A stretch of DNA of 60,485 nt from the NCBI GenBank assembly GCA_009694725.1, contig SICV01000005.1:1-60485 (forward strand). Direction: 5' to 3'. This DNA is from Candidatus Pacearchaeota archaeon. Its GTDB lineage: Archaea; Nanobdellota; Nanobdellia; Pacearchaeales; GW2011-AR1. Made by a program: the position numbers and the translations under genes. The notes below the pieces were generated by a model. The model ran no database searches and had not been told where the DNA came from. It saw nothing but the letters and a program-made list of their open reading frames with translations. Below, one piece after another: positions 58,994 to 60,485 of this stretch; the first letter of the stretch is position 1, and each line of letters begins with the position of its first letter.

Positions 58994-60485
58994 ATGCGAC
59001 TCATCACCCTCCATTGTGATTATATCAAATTCAAACCTCTGAAGAAAGCACTCAAAAGCATTGACGATATCAAAGACCTGGCAGGCAAAGACATTAAGGA
59101 ACCGCTCGTCGTCCTCACGGCCGTCGAACACGGAGATGACGCCACCACACTCCAACAATATGTAAGTGCCATCCAAAAGACCGCGACGGACGTCAAGGCA
59201 ACAAATATTGTCCTCTACCCCTATGCCCATCTCTCTTCCCAACTTGCCGATCCCACGTCAGCCCAGAAGATGCTCATCGATGCCGAAGCCACACTCACAA
59301 AAGCAGGTCTCAAGGTCACACGTGCACCCTTCGGCTACTACAAAGAATTTGAATTGAAATGTAAGGGCCACCCCTTATCAGAATTAAGCAAAGAATTCAG
59401 AAACGCTACTCAACAAGCACAAGCGCCCAAACAGACCGTCAAAAAGCCACAGCAGACATCAGGTAAAATTATTCTTGATCGAAGAAACCTTCCCCCGCAT
59501 GATCACCGTATTCTTGGGGAAGATCTCCAGATTTTTTTCTTAAGTGATGATGTGGGCCCGGGCCTGCCTCTCTGGCTACCGAAAGGAGAAGTTATTCGCA
59601 ACACTCTTATCCAATTCATGCGAACTACAGAAGAATCCTATGGTTATCAGTATGTCGCCACCCCCCATATTACGAAAGGGCTCTTGTATGAAAAAACGGG
59701 ACATCTTCCCCATTATGCCGAAACCATGTTTGCACCAATTAATGTGGATGGCATCGATTATTACCTCAAACCAATGAATTGTCCCCATCATCATCAAATC
59801 TTTGAGAAGCTGGTTAAAAGTTATCGCGATTTACCCTATCGTCTTGCAGAAGCAGGTACCGTGTATAGAAACGAGCTCTCAGGGGTTACGTATGGTCTCA
59901 CTCGTGTACGTGCCCTTACTCAAAATGATGCCCACATTTATTGTACCAAAGCCCAACTCCAGGATGAAATGAAACAAGTGCTGAAGCTCACCAAAGAAGT
60001 ACTTAATGCAACTGGTATGAAAGAATTTTGGTATCGTCTTTCGTTACCTGATTTCACAAAAAACTCTGAAAAATTCACGGGCGATCAGAAGATGTGGGCA
60101 CAAGCAGCACAAGATATTGAAAAAGTTTTGAAAGCATCTAAAGAAAAATTTGTCATTGGAGAAGGAGAAGCAGCATTCTACGGTCCCAAAATTGACATTC
60201 AGATCAAGAATGCACACGGGAAAGAAGAATCGCTTGCCACCATTCAAGTGGATATAGTCGTCCCCCAACGTATTGGACTGACCTATGTCAACGAAAAGGG
60301 CGAGAAGGAATTTCCAGTCATTATCCATCGTGCCCCGCTCGGGAGTTATGAGCGATTTATCTCATTCCTCCTCGAACAAACAAAGGGCAATCTCCCCCTC
60401 TGGCTCGCCCCGGTACAAATAAAAATAATCTCGTTCACTGATAAAAACAACACTTCTGTCGAAAAGCTCAAGAAGCAACTGAAAG
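58994..60485 (+). CDS. thrS: Threonyl-tRNA synthetase (5' part, runs off the window)
   Basis: The track omits it because no stop lies in the window. MRLITLHCDYIKFKPLKKAL begins the archaeal ThrRS editing domain (D-aminoacyl-tRNA-deacylase-like), which removes mischarged Ser. The class II core follows: LPKGEVIRNTLIQFMR, YYLKPMNCPHHHQIF, YRNELSGVTYGLTRVRALTQ (motif 2, with RAL in place of RGF), then EGEAAFYGPKID. TATA TTTTTATAGCC lies ~22 bases before ATG 58994. The open frame runs to 60485, entering the anticodon-binding domain. Confidence 0.95.
   Translation, partial: MRLITLHCDYIKFKPLKKALKSIDDIKDLAGKDIKEPLVVLTAVEHGDDATTLQQYVSAIQKTATDVKATNIVLYPYAHLSSQLADPTSAQKMLIDAEATLTKAGLKVTRAPFGYYKEFELKCKGHPLSELSKEFRNATQQAQAPKQTVKKPQQTSGKIILDRRNLPPHDHRILGEDLQIFFLSDDVGPGLPLWLPKGEVIRNTLIQFMRTTEESYGYQYVATPHITKGLLYEKTGHLPHYAETMFAPINVDGIDYYLKPMNCPHHHQIFEKLVKSYRDLPYRLAEAGTVYRNELSGVTYGLTRVRALTQNDAHIYCTKAQLQDEMKQVLKLTKEVLNATGMKEFWYRLSLPDFTKNSEKFTGDQKMWAQAAQDIEKVLKASKEKFVIGEGEAAFYGPKIDIQIKNAHGKEESLATIQVDIVVPQRIGLTYVNEKGEKEFPVIIHRAPLGSYERFISFLLEQTKGNLPLWLAPVQIKIISFTDKNNTSVEKLKKQLK

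Noticed and set aside
1-60485. CRISPR arrays, rRNA genes, transposases or integrases
   Set aside because: I found no spaced direct repeats of CRISPR type, no rRNA-like stretch and no transposase or integrase motifs. The RecB/Cas4-like nuclease at 2198 lacks Cas4 cysteines and has no cas neighbours.

Overview
The window comes from an archaeon, most likely a small-genome DPANN-type lineage (Woesearchaeota/Pacearchaeota-like; the lineage is inferred, the domain is clear). The evidence is an archaeal RNA polymerase and translation cluster (rpoH-rpoB-rpoA-nusA, rps12-rps7-EF-2, EF-1A), archaeal DnaG primase, archaeal-type TrpRS and ThrRS, an initiator-type tRNA-Met, and TATA boxes about 20-25 bp from start codons, so that most genes look leaderless or nearly so. 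Many ORFs are lineage-specific orphans.

Layout. 1-5.1 kb is AT-rich accessory DNA: a hairpin terminator, tandem palindromes, a nicotianamine-synthase-like methyltransferase fused to a GNAT domain, a cold-shock protein behind a structured leader, a PD-(D/E)XK nuclease, a frameshifted YdeI gene, tRNA-Met, an EamA fragment and a RelE-type toxin-antitoxin pair. 5.1-12.7 kb holds rnhB, an SMC protein whose hinge is replaced by a Rad50-like zinc hook, a surface protein, DUF5069 and endonuclease IV. 12.8-19.6 kb is mostly orphan genes, plus dnaG with a structured leader and prephenate dehydratase. 19.7-34.9 kb is the informational core (EF-1A, EF-2, S7, S12, NusA and RNAP A, B and H), split by a PAP2/glycosyltransferase insertion and a broken zinc-ribbon gene; RNAP A' and A'' are one polypeptide. 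35-49 kb carries tRNA-Lys, an NTP pyrophosphohydrolase, a photoproduct glycosylase, thioredoxin, PCM, a class II ribonucleotide reductase with its repressor NrdR, cysteine desulfurase, a MutY-like glycosylase, a decayed DUF4258/DUF2283 pair, TrhO, pyrophosphatase and an alkyltransferase-like gene. 49-60.5 kb holds envelope proteins, including a surface receptor with a cytoplasmic cyclase-homology domain, then TrpRS, a broken HhH glycosylase, a second PD-(D/E)XK protein and the 5' part of ThrRS.

Two themes cut across the window. Several accessory genes are cleanly broken by one frameshift or an in-frame TAA, while long core ORFs are intact, which points to real gene decay (or recoding) rather than assembly noise. 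In addition, a single near-palindromic TATA box repeatedly sits between divergent, apparently leaderless genes. The strongest candidates for something undescribed are the hook-bearing SMC, the methyltransferase-GNAT fusion, the cyclase-homology surface receptor, and the structured leaders before dnaG and csp.
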